From: Reticulitermes speratus
Taxonomy: Eukaryota; Arthropoda; Insecta; Blattodea; Rhinotermitidae
Length of the DNA: 64,000 nt
NCBI GenBank assembly: GCA_021186555.1
Contig: JAJKFL010000010.1
Coordinates: forward strand, 1,922,001 to 1,986,000
Direction of reading: 5' to 3'
Shown: piece after piece, positions 30,975 to 43,000 of the stretch
How positions within the stretch are numbered: position 1 is the stretch's first letter
Layout: each line of letters starts with the position of its first letter
Position numbers and translations under genes: made by a program
The notes under the pieces: generated by a model
Seen by the model: only the letters and a program-made list of their open reading frames with translations
Database searches by the model: none
What the model was told of the DNA's origin: nothing

Positions 30975-32017
30975 ATACAGATGGAGGAGGACAGGATATG
31001 AAGTGGGTCACACATGTGAGAAGGAATGAGCTACTTTAGTACCTATCAAAATTAAGATATGGATAAACAAGGTGACAGGTGAAGTACCATTAGCCAACAC
31101 CACAGATACGTATATCATCATAAGAATGTGAAATGATAATTGATTGAATGAGTATGATAAGGACAGTGCGAGTTAAATTCCGCAGTAAACAATTCTTAAA
31201 AGTAGAAAAGGAAGGAAATTTCTATATGTTAAGAAACTGTTCAGAAATTAGTTGTATGAATAAATGTTAAGTTAATCAATGTTTAAGGATAAGTTATGTA
31301 AGGATTAGAGTGTGTGAGAATGTGTGTTTAACATCGTGAAAAGGGAAAACTGGCATCTGTACGCAATTAGTAGAAGTGTTGGAAAGCTTGGAGTAGCATT
31401 CAGGGAATGTTAGAACGAATATATAAATAAGTGAAAAGAGTATTGCTTTGGGGCAAATTGCAAAGAAACCATGAAATAAAATTAATACAATTTATGTAAC
31501 CCTAGATGTAGAGAAACTATGTTAATGGAAGAGTTATAGTTATATGACCTCAGATTCATCTCAAATTGCATGTTATTGTCATTATTAATCAGTGATATTT
31601 TTGGATATGTCTTTTAGTTTTATTATAATTAATTAAAGTTTTAGTTTTATTATAATAATAATGAGTACAAATGTTCAACCATCATATTAGTTATCCATGT
31701 GTAAGCAGAAATTGTATTTTAAAAAAATGACATTAACAGTCATTATGTTACATGATTTTGTTCCAGAACTAGGGTAAGAGTGTAAAACAAAGGCAAGTGT
31801 CCCTCGTTTACAAGGAAAATAGCTGTATGGATAGAGATGTGTGAGTGAAAGAACGAAGTGCTAGCAGGTAGTTTAGTTGCCTCAAACTGCCTAAGCTCAA
31901 GGGTTATACATATATGATCTGCCTAATCTCTAAGTTACTTGAATGAAAAAAAAATTAGTTAAGCGGCATTTGAAATGAACCCTATCATCGTACTTCGTAC
32001 ACTCTAAGTTTCATTTC
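30975..32017 (+). other. untranslated 3' region of the retrotransposon
   Basis: About 1.04 kb with no ORF of note, so no envelope gene. AT-rich. It may hold packaging or RNA-stability signals, but none can be named. Confidence 0.7.
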
Positions 32018-32027
32018 AAGGGGGAGA
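32018..32027 (+). promoter_or_regulatory. polypurine tract
   Basis: AAGGGGGAGA three bases upstream of the 3' LTR, the expected plus-strand primer site. Confidence 0.85.
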
Positions 32028-32030
32028 TTT

Positions 32031-32432
32031 TGTAACCGTACGGACAGGAAATGGGGGAAGAGATGACTTCCAAAGCTGTAAGGTATATGTGTGACAGGTC
32101 CGTTAGCTGTAACTGGAGTAGTGGTATGGGGGAAACAGAGTTCTGGAGTTGAGGAGCTCTATCCTCTTTTGAGGAGTCAGTCTTTGTTTTTTTTGTCTTT
32201 GGGTTGAGAGGAGATGGTCAGTTGGTCCTTGAGTTTGGGGCGAGATGGTCGGTTTTGTTCTGGACTAACTAGTTCAGTAGAGAAATAGTGAATTATATTT
32301 GAGTGTATGGTTCACAAGGAAATAAAGAAAGGTATAGCCAGAACGAGTATAAATTCCCCTGGAAGCATCCCCGTAGATTCCCTAGAGTGGAGCTCGTGTT
32401 TCTGCTGACTATACAGCAGCTAGTCGGTAACA
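32031..32432 (+). repeat. 3' LTR
   Basis: 402 bp, identical to the 5' LTR but for one extra C near 32370. Followed by CTAT, which also precedes the 5' LTR. Confidence 0.96.
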
Positions 32433-33345
32433 CTATGAACCATCTTTATACATAAAAAATTCATCTACTGAGTAAAAGCAGTGTGTATTTAAGCATTTTC
32501 TTAATGCTACTTTAAATTTTGTCTTTTCATTCTTAGACTTACGAGACGCAGAGGGAGTCTGTTGAAAATTGTGATACTGGCATAGACTGTACTTTTTTGA
32601 AAAAAGATAGGTTGGCATTTGGTCTATGCAGGTGGTGCTTATTGCTGTGTCTGTACTGTGTGTAGATGAATTTGTTTGAAAATGTTCTTGATTGTTTAAA
32701 ATAAAGTTCATTAATGAAAATATATATTGACATGGGATAGGTAAAATCTCTTTAATTTTTTAAACAGACTTCTGCATGGAGTTCTTGGTTGTGCACCGAC
32801 CATAATTATATATAATATTTATAACATATAATAATAGACCAGCTCTCTCTACTAATATCTTAAGGCAACTGTTAACTTACATGCACACCGTCTCTTCAGC
32901 CACAAAGTGTTCGATGGGCGCAAATCATTGACTCTCCTCACGTACATACAATTGCAACTGTCGCCAGAAAGCAGTTCGCGGTAATGAGGGGCGCGCCTCT
33001 TATCTATGGGTGGAGACACTCGGAACCAGAGATAACAGTTAGGAACTTGTAATTTGTGCTCGGCACATGGTCGTTAGTTACACAGATTAGGCTTCACAAT
33101 CGCAGCACTTTTAATCTCCGACTAACGGTATCGATATTTCAGATCGATTATGCAGAGCAAATGGAAGTGCACATGGGGCACAGATTATTAACATTATTTA
33201 CCTCGGATTTTTGTGCGTCAGACTTAGACCTTACTTTCTGCCACCTGTTGGTAGCAAATAGGAAATATGTGCCGTTAGTTGCATAAAGCCCACTGTAAGA
33301 GGTCTCTGGTGCATGTTTCCTCCTTGACCAATGAAGATGCAACCC
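32433..33345. other. intergenic sequence, nothing recognised
   Basis: Short ORFs on both strands without motifs. This AT-rich flank is continuous with the sequence left of the retrotransposon. Confidence 0.4.
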
Positions 33346-33349
33346 CTGA

Positions 33350-33455
33350 CCTGGGCTTGTGAGTGCGGTAATGAACCTTCGGGTTCCATAAAACGCAGGG
33401 AATTTCTTGACTAGCTGAGGACCTGTTAGCTTCTCAAGAAGGACTCTGCTCCATG
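33350..33455 (+). mobile_element. LINE 3'-end fragment (family L), plus strand
   Basis: GAGTGCGGTAATGAACCTTC, GGGTTCCATAAAACGCAGGG and TTCTTGACTAGCTGAGG translate to the LVNAVMNLRVP.NAGNFLTS end of a LINE polyprotein. Also at 44870-45005 (minus) and 48930-49065 (plus). Confidence 0.72.
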
Positions 33456-34515
33456 TTGTTTGTAATTAAGAATTTTTTTGAAGGCAATTTCTGTGAAATA
33501 TATTTATGGCATACTCACTCCTTCATGAGTATGTTTCAGACAAATGTGGAGGCACTGCAGAGAACAGGAACATCAATAATTGAGATGGAGGCACTTTGTC
33601 ACACTGTTCATACATCGATTGCTGAGAGGTTAGCTTGCAAATTTGTGACATTAAAAACCAAGATTTGGTGACACGTTGGAAGATAGCTATGAAGAAGAGT
33701 GCAGAAAGTTTTATCAGCATGTAGAAGAACTTTACTTCATTCTTGGAGTACTTCAAGATGTGGATGAAGCAGTATGATGAATTGTCAGCATTTTGCTGCC
33801 TAAGCTTAAGTGATTTTATATCATGGGATCATTTTAAACTTGCCATTCAATATGTACTCTAAAAATGTGTTTTTATTGATGATACCAAATGTGTTGAGTT
33901 TATTCCCTAATGCACACTCAAAGGGCAAAACAAAGGAACAAGTTATCGGCGACTACGCCACACGTGTTGAGACAATGTCTTTCATAGCGTAAACACGCCA
34001 CAGTCATTAATTTCTCTTTATAATCTGTGTCAATTGTTCTTAGAGGGCAGGAACGATCACGGATTACGTAGTGCGTATCCCGTGGTGCTACTACGCATGA
34101 TCACAGACGTCGGCCGTTTTCACAGTAGCCAGCTGCTGCATATGTTGGCTATCATTTGTGGTGTTCAGCAGTTGAGGATACTGTGGCAAAATCGTTCATG
34201 CGCGTAGCTCTTAACCTCAATGTTCACAGCACGTATTCACAATATGTTGCAGGGTAATTCGGTTGAAATGATAAGTCGAAGTACGCTAAGTGTTGAAAGG
34301 GAATTTATATACATTATATGATAATTTTTGGAGAATGTATGGGAAAATAATTCACAGTGCTGAGTACTGTGTCCTTGCTTTTTACGTTGTTGTGTGAATG
34401 ATATTTATGCAAAGCGATGAAACGTGTTGGGTGTTGTTTGAAATTTCTAATAGTTCAGCCCTTCATATATTGCAGTGAAGGAAGTGTCCATTTTTAAAAA
34501 GTGCTTTCAAAACGC

Positions 34516-34557
34516 ATGTCCATGGAAGGGGATCAAGCTTGCCAGTGTGAACGAGAG
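34516..34557 (+). CDS. EDRF1: EDRF1 candidate first coding exon
   Basis: ATG at 34516 opens 14 codons (MSMEGDQACQCERE) ending at a donor GAGAG|GTTTGT in phase 0, which fits the acceptor at 36337. No homology supports it; the start could instead be the ATG at 36326 or lie further upstream. Confidence 0.35.
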
Positions 34558-36999
34558 GTTTGTAGTCTGTTTTTCCTGCACTTGTACATACTGCAGCACC
34601 CTTCGACGTACAAACTAATATTAATCACTTCTATTAATTTTTTTCAGCGCAGGGGTTTAGAAAGGGGGACGGGGTGTAGGGTCAATCATCCTTTGGCGTT
34701 GTACACAGTATTCCCATATTAGTCGTGTAGTTTCGTAACCCTTCATCACCACAACCACAAGTGAAACGTACAAAGATATTTGCGGCTTGTCTAATTGTAA
34801 GCATTTCGAAGGAATTCTGTTGACAGTATTCTCTGCAAATATTTTGGTAGAGCACATTTTATTGGGTAATTAGATTATAAAATGACAGGATGGGAGAAAG
34901 AAGAACTAAATATTAAATATAAGGTGCATAGTTTTTTTTTTAATTTTGCATGCAAATTTCCTGTTTTTCACAGATTTTTGCTGCATGTAGCGAAATATTT
35001 TAACAGGCTAAAGGTAGTAGAAATTCTGAAATCTGAGTGTAATTACAGATTTTCATAGATTGTATTGAACTATCCTCTTGTTGAGGGGATGGACTTGTAG
35101 TTCTTTATTTTAGTATTAGACTATATTGTGAATTCTCCTGGTGGGAAATGACTAACACTGTGGATAAAATGATAAAGGAATAATTCCTACAAATATTGGC
35201 ACAACTGATTGACACAGCCCAGTTTTGTGCGTGTGTAGCACAAGAAAATGTAATTTTTTATATTGTTTATCTAATTTACTTGGATTTATTTATAGAATTC
35301 TTCATAAACATAAATCTTATAAGAAACAAAACAAAGCCGTTTATTGACTGAGTTGTGAGGAAGAACAAAAATTACGAACAATATGTGACTAACTAATTCC
35401 ACTTAAATACACATAATTTCAAAACCTAACACAAGACCCTAAACCAAACTGAAAAAACTGACCCTGGTGAAAGCCAGAGGCCCATTACAAGAGAGAGAGG
35501 CTAGCTCAGAGTGACAACTGATTATCTGTTCAGTCTGCAGCCCAAGGGGGTGCTAAGGTAGGGCCACTTGTATCTGATGAAGGGCCACTAAGCAACCCTT
35601 TTGTCTCCACTTTCTTAAAATTTAGAACACAGAGAGCAGGAAAGGAATCATAGCGCAGGCCTGCCATATGCAGTTGAAGCATATATTTGATAGTCAGATA
35701 TAAAAGTGCAGAATCTTGCATAGTGGAATTTGGTGAATGTCTCTTTTTCTTTAGCCATTTGGCGCTGGATATAATGCTTGGTGTGTTGTGAAGGAGACTG
35801 GAATTTAAATGAAGACTGCATAAGGAAGGCCATTACGATACTTGACATGTTATGTTTTGAGAATCACGCTGTGTGATGGATATGCCTGAAGTCAGGTGCC
35901 AAAGGGTTAACTATTGCCATGCATATTTATTTGACAAATTATAATACATTAGGAAAGGTAAAGTTCTCCCTAGAATGGGCCATGAAGGCCCAGAGGGGTA
36001 ATAGAGGTAGAGCTTTACTGTTTCTTTAACCCTGGCACTAGATGAGGGTGGGTGGTCAACAACACACCGGCTGCTTTACCCCCGGGAAAGAAACCCGGTA
36101 CCCATTGTATAGGAGGCTGGGTGGGCCCCAGGGCCGGCCTGGACGGCTGAGAAAAATCTCGCCCGAACAGGGATTCGATCCCCGGACCATCCAGCCTATA
36201 GTGAGTCGCTATACTGACTGAGCTATCCTGGCCCACATAATACGTTAGTAGCAATATTAAAAAAACTTTTCCAGGACTGTGTGCCCAGTCATACGCTTAA
36301 TCAGTCGGGCTGTAAATATTTTGTTATGTTCATTCAGCGTTCATCAGAGGTGCAAGAAGATGCAAGAGGAACAGAAAATTGGAGGTTATGTCCGTCTCCT
36401 GATTCACCCCGCAAGTCTGTTAAATCAACAGCGGTAGTCAAGTATTCGTCTGTACAGTCGTTAGCAAACTTTGCGCTCCTGCAGTGCAATACAGACTTGA
36501 ACTTGCCTCCTTCGAACTGGCTTAGCAGTTCTGCTGAATCATATGGCCTGCAGTATGTACCATCACATTCATCGGGATTTTCAAGGTACGTTTGTGGATT
36601 AAGGGCGTACTGTTGCATCTCTGTTGTCCTCTGTGTGTGAGTGTGTGTGTGTGCGCGCGTGCGTGCGTGTCTGTCGACACAGAAAAACTGAAAAATTTGA
36701 ATCAGCTTCACTGGATCAGTGCAGTGAAGTCAATCAACAAGATTTCAGAAAGTAAAGCAGTGAGTGTTGTTAAGTAATTTTGGACTTGTGGCTGACTTTC
36801 ATGAAATTTGGTTATACCATCGGAGTTAAGAGTGAGATTATGTTTTTAACATGGTAGTCAAAGCAAAGTTCTGAGGTGAAAGGATGGCAATATGTTCAGT
36901 GTTGGGTTGAGAAATTTTGTATAAATAAATCTTTGAAAAAGAAGTGTGTATGTACACACACATATATGTGTGTGTGTGTGTGTGTGTATATATAATAAT

Positions 37000-37031
<32 letters not shown>

Positions 37032-40000
37032 AGTGTGTCTGGGTGTAATTTGCAAAATTATGTGACGAAATTAGGTTTCTGTTCATTGGATGGTCTGCAT
37101 TGTGGTAGGTGTTGGAAGTTGGTTACGATGGAAGGCTAAATATGTGTAGGAGTTTTACATTAGCTTTTTCTTGTGGGACAGAAATACAGTTACATATTCT
37201 GTGACTGAGAAACTGATCTGGTTCTTAAGAAGTTTTCTATAAATATGAAGAATATACTCTGGTAGCAGTTTTGTGCAGATTTTGTTCCCTAGGTTATGAA
37301 ATATGTTTGCTGACTTATAGAATTTTCGTGTGCTTTATCTATGAGGGAAGACAGAATTGTAATATTGTTTGGCTGTGTAAGTGCCTCATCACAGTAATTA
37401 ATAACCAGTTAAGGCTTACGGGAAGTAGATGGGGAGCAAATCCTAACGTTCTCCGATTAACCGCACAAGCACTTTGCTTTTCAACTGCAGAATAGCATGT
37501 CCAGTGTGGAATAGATTTGCCCATACCAAACAAGTCGATACGGTGCTCAACGAGACATGTCGGATAGTGACAGGATGTATGAAACCAACGCCATTGCCAA
37601 ACCTTTATAGAGCGGCAGGCTTTGCAGCTCCTACATCTCGTCGGAAGGCAGCGGAACACATAGAGAAAATCAAGCAAACTGTCGATGAGCGACATGCACT
37701 TTACGGAGCCAGAACACCACAGAGAAGATTAAAATCGCGAATAGCTTCCTCGGAACAGTGCAAGTTGAACCACCTGAAGACTTCCCCCTTACCCAGATTT
37801 GCCCTAGTGGCCACCTCCTTGATTTTAATACTTGGAAATCTCTTAACCGCATTAGAACAGGGGTGGCACCAGTAAAAACAAATATGGTGAAATGGGGCAA
37901 AACAGACGCTGGCGACCTATATTGTGGCTGTGGAGATGTACAAGATATGGAGCATCTCCTGTCATGCAAGGACTGCCCCCACCAATGCACCCTCGAGGAT
38001 TTATGGCTTGCAAATAAAAAAGGAATTGACGTAGCCCAATACTGGGCCAAAAATCTTTATTTAATGGTCCGGACACGATAAAGTAAAGTAAGACCAGTTT
38101 ATGGAATTCTGTGAAGCTTGTATGAACATAATGCATCTAGAAGCATACTTTGCTTTTCATTTTCAACATATTATTCTAGTCATATAATCTTAGCAATTTT
38201 CCATGTTGTTAAATAACATGTGCACAGCGTATGCTGCCATTGATATTGTCAGTATGACAGCTGTGCTAACATCTGAGGTGGGAGTGACACCGGTGCTACT
38301 TAATTACATTCCTCGGATTTTGGTGGTAATTGATCTTTGAAACATAATTGCAGCTTCTTTTGAGGCCAGATTTATGTTTGTGTTGTAGTAATGTTGGTCT
38401 CTTGTCACTGCAGCCCGGCATGTGCTTAGGTTTCAGATGGAGGTGACAGTATTGAGTATGTTGTGCTTACAATTTTTTGTGGAACTTCTAATGTCCGTAT
38501 ACCTTATATAATAAGTGTAATACAGTTCACATCTCAAGTAGTGAGGAGCCAAGACATTGCAGGGACTATAGTGACTAGGTTATGGTCTGGACGATCTGCG
38601 GTTTGATTCCTGGCAGGGGCAAGAGTTTTTTTCTTTTCCAAAATGTATAGACCAGCTCTGGAGTCCAGCCAGCCTCCTGTTCAGTGGATACAGTGGGTTA
38701 TTTCCCAGGGGATAAAGTGTCCGAAGTTGACCATGTCTGTTTAGTATTTGAGTTTAAGAATGAATGGAGCTCAACCTCTGCTCCTCCTCCATGCCTCTGT
38801 AGTATGGACAGGAACAACTTTAGCATTGTTTGTACTAGTGGAAAGTATGCACAGAATTGGTCCATTGAATTATATGAAGGTAAAGGTAATGTTCTCCCTA
38901 GAACAGGCCATGAAGGACCGGATGGGGGGTGGGTGGTCAACGCCACGCCCCGGCCGCTTTACCCCTGGGAACGACCCGGTACCCATTGTACAGGAGGCTG
39001 GGTAGGCCCCAGGGCTGGTCTGGATGGGTGCTGAAAATCTCGCCCCCACCGGGATTCGATCCCCGGACCGTCCAGCCTGTAGCCAGTCGCTATGCTGACT
39101 GTGCTATCCCTGCAAGTCTTGCCATAGAAATTTTAAACGTTTAAATGAAAGCAGGTTAATAGTTTGTACCAGAACTTGTTATGGTGGTATGTGCCAGAGC
39201 CAGCAGTGAATACTGTTGCATTGAGATAGAATTTGAAAATGTGGTTGGAATGTTAGGCCAGAGTTTCTGAATCAGATGTCCCTGTACAGACTGTGTTATC
39301 TTTATGTCATATGCAAATTTCAGTTTCCGGATGGCTCACATGTTTCTGGATTGTGTGGGCGAAGTGGATGTAGTGTCTGATGCAGAGAATATAAAGAAAC
39401 TTTTGAAGATTCCATACAGCAAAGGGCCGTGGTGTGATGATTCATTTAATCATCCTTTTTCAGCTGCCTAGGTTGTGTGACATTGAATTTTACGATAGTG
39501 TGAATTTTTAATTGAAAAGGGTATGGAAGAAGGCAGTTCTGGCCAGTTTTAAGGGAGTGTCATGGCATTTGATTGGAATGATTGGCGGATCACCATTCCC
39601 TACTCTCTTTCTTCCATTTCCACCCTACCCCACCTGCTGTCAGCCTCACAGGGATCCCACCATTTTGTCCCTCACGGATCAACTCACGCCAGAGAAAGTT
39701 AAGTGACATTGTACATTATCAGCACTGGTGTGGGTGATCATGTGGGAAGAATTTTCTACAAAGCCATATCCCACATTGCTTGAACTGGAGTTGAGAGAGT
39801 TTTGCAACATTGTGCTTTGTGAGTGCACAGAAGATATAGCTTTTTGTAATACCAACTGACTTGCAGATCTTAAAAGGACCGTTTTACTACATTTCCTATT
39901 CACTGGTCTCTTTGCCCAGCATGCGTGTTAGCCTTCTCTTTCTTTCTTGTGGGTCTGATATACTGCCTGCTTATGCAACCAAATTGCTTTCCTTCACTGC

Positions 40001-43000
40001 TCAATTTGGCCCTAAAGGTGAAGGCTGTCAGCTCCTCCTAAATGTCAACAATTTGTCATTTTCTGCTGGACAGAAAATGTTGCATTAGCAAAGTTCATAC
40101 AATGTCCTTTTCCTTAGAACAGAACAACAGGCAGTCAGGATATCAGTGAATTAATACAGTGTTACAGAACAAATAAGTTTAGCCTTTATCCTACTGAGCT
40201 GGGTATTTAAATTTAGTACATAGTTTGTGAAAAATGTATTATTTGAACAGAAAAAGATAAAATTATGAAATGAATAGCATTTTGTGGAAAATAAAATAGA
40301 GATTATGCAGCATGTCTTAAAAATGCAGTAACTTCTGTTGTTGCCTAAAAATGTAAAATTAACTTTTAGGGGTGTTTTCCCATGTGCGTTTCCTAATGCG
40401 AACATGGGCCTTTGAAAGGTTAAAGTTAGCATCAAGTAATTTTAGGGGTGGCCCTCTGTTTTCATGTTGTTTGGAAGATCTTTCCACAGATGGTGCCTTG
40501 TGACTGATGTTAACTAACCCAACATACCTTGTTGGGTGAAAGATTCCGTACCTCTACAGCAGTGCACAGTGATTTAGTGTGTTTTATCATGAGGACGGTG
40601 ATTGATGGTTTGTTGTAAGTGATGTTCGGACTTTTGTAAATTGTTTGTGCCAGTCATCAGCTCATTGTAAGCTGATTTAATGCTTGTTGCTGTCATTGTT
40701 TTTTCCATGTTTGTATCAATTCCATGGTGTCAAAGTGAAGGGGGCTGAAGTCTTTTCCCATAGTATCAGGTACTGGTATTGCAAAAGTTCAGTTTTTGTG
40801 TCTGTTTTTTTTTAAGGTCAGTATGATGGTTCATCGGATTGAGAACACTCTTCTTATTGATGAATTCGACATCCACAAACACCTGCTGCGGACTGCTGAA
40901 ACAGAGTGGGAGTGGCTGAAGAAATTTTTCTTTGATCATGTTTTAAAATCCTTGAGTGACAAGGTAAAGTGTCAGTAGGAGTGAAATATAATATACATGG
41001 AGGAATATAACAGGTACTCTGCATGGCTCTAAGTTATGTTTATAAAATTACGTACAAAAGAGTGGGGACTCTGATTTTTTTTTAATCACACAGCTCATCT
41101 GTTCCTTGACATTATGAAGCCATCATTGTCTTAATCTCAGTCTTAATGCATAAACTTATACTCTGAAAAACAGTGTTTGCTTATTTTGTTCACCAAACGT
41201 TTCAGGCACAAGTTTTCTTTTGAAAAACACGTAAATTGTGGAGTAAATACTGTGTATCCTAGTGATCATATTGAAATGTCTATCTTTAGAAGTACATAAC
41301 CGTTGAACACATAAGGCTTAATGTGTCTGTTAACAGGAGAAGGGGTTGTTCCATAAGAACAAAAGCCGTTGTGTTCTGCAACAGAAGACGTTGTTGTCGA
41401 AGTTTTTGTATCATAGTCTAGCTGTGGCAGAACCAGAGAATCAAAAGGACGAGATACAGGACCAGCAGCACATTGACACTCCTCTGCCAGTCCCTCTGAC
41501 AACAGTGAGTATTTTTGAAGCTGAACAAGGAATCTTATAATTTCTGCCTTCTTGGGTGTGGTACATAAGCAATATGATGCTTTCAAAATCTGTGTCCTCT
41601 TGCATGTAATGCGGTGTTGTTGAGCAACTAGTTTCTGATGTTTTGAAGACACTACAATCCTTTGAAACATTGGGAATAGCTAAACAAGGACACAGTGTAA
41701 CATCCTTGAAGATTTGAATCTACAGCAACAGTGCTGTGACAACCTCAAATATTGCATCATACAAACAGCTTAACTGCAGGAGAGTTTTCACTGATTTTGT
41801 CAAACACCATATAAACTGAGACCAGCAGGGCCAGTATTTCTAGCATGATATTTCATGCATAGTGTGATAATTGTTAAAAGAAGGCCTTGAACCATCATTT
41901 GGTCAGACCTTGTTGATCTCTTGACTCTCAAATATTGTTTGTTTTGTGCCATGTACAGAGTGTATTAGCACTCAGTCGTGAATTAGTTGAGTAAAAGAAA
42001 TGTTTGATGTACTGCTTTGTAATACCAACGTTTTACATTGCAAATTTTCATCAATTAAGAAATAGTATTTTTAATTTTTTTCTGTTTTTGTGAGGCTTGG
42101 CCACCATTGCCAGAGCCAAGGCCAGAGGAAAACCTGCCTGACCCAAGGTCAAAACACAAATTTGCCCGCAATGTTGTGTGGACATTCGAGGATATCCAGA
42201 TGCTCATTGGTACAGATATGCCCATATTTGGGGGTACAACTCACCCCTGTATCAGTCTGAGACTCAGGTATGTTTCGATGTCATGCAAAAGGAAAATATC
42301 ACAGTTTTTTTGTGCCTGCAGACAGCTGCTGGACCTGTACCTTAACGCAGCCAAGTCCGCTGACTGTGCCATTCCAAATTCATGATTTACTGTTATCTTG
42401 TCATTTCTGTTTTGGTGCAACATAACTGTGGATTTAATAGAGAAGTGTAACATTCACCAAAAGAATAATCAATCATATATTCTGATAAATAAATATGGCT
42501 TAGCCTTTCAAGTGCCAGGTTTTAAGTACAGTCAGGCCTTTGAGATGTGATACTGCATCAGTTGAGTGGTTCCTGGGATTTTGAAGGAATGTAGTGCCTT
42601 TATCTTCAGGGTTGTTAAGTGGTCCTTGAAAATGTCAGGAACCACTCACCTGATACAATTTCACATCCTGGAAGATCTGAATTCTCAGCAACATTGCTGT
42701 GAGAATCTCAAATTTTACGTAGGTTTCAAGTCGCTTCGGCCACTCCATGTACTGAAACTTGTCTTGCTGGCTTACACAGCTGCTTCTGTTTGGGCTATTA
42801 AAATGTTCTACACCTCTTGCACAGATCGTTGCTGTGTTATTTCATTAGTATGGGGCACCTGAGGTGGGGGGATTTTTATGTGCAAAGGGAAGTGCATGTT
42901 GTGTGTCATGGCTTCAGTAGAAATGTGTATCACTGGTGACACAGCAGTGCTGGTGAGCAGTGCGTAGAGAGTTAAGTTGAGGGTTCTTTACTGTAAGCAG

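Larger units (their letters stand above)
24440..32432 (+). mobile_element. Ty3/gypsy-type LTR retrotransposon, nearly complete, 7,993 bp
   Basis: Two LTRs (401 and 402 bp) begin TGTAACC and end GGTAACA. The flanks repeat CTAT, a 4-bp target duplication. Order inside is: primer-binding-site-like TGGCGCC, coiled-coil gag part, gag core, protease, reverse transcriptase, RNase H, integrase, a 1-kb untranslated stretch, purine tract. Integrase after RNase H places it in Ty3/gypsy. There is no env-like ORF. The LTRs differ by a single base, so insertion was recent, yet the frame is interrupted in gag, at RNase H and just before integrase. The host insertion site is AT-rich intergenic DNA. Confidence 0.95.

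Noticed and set aside
30975..32030. Possible envelope gene that would make the LTR element an errantivirus
   Set aside because: No ORF beyond a few dozen codons, and no signal peptide or membrane segment.
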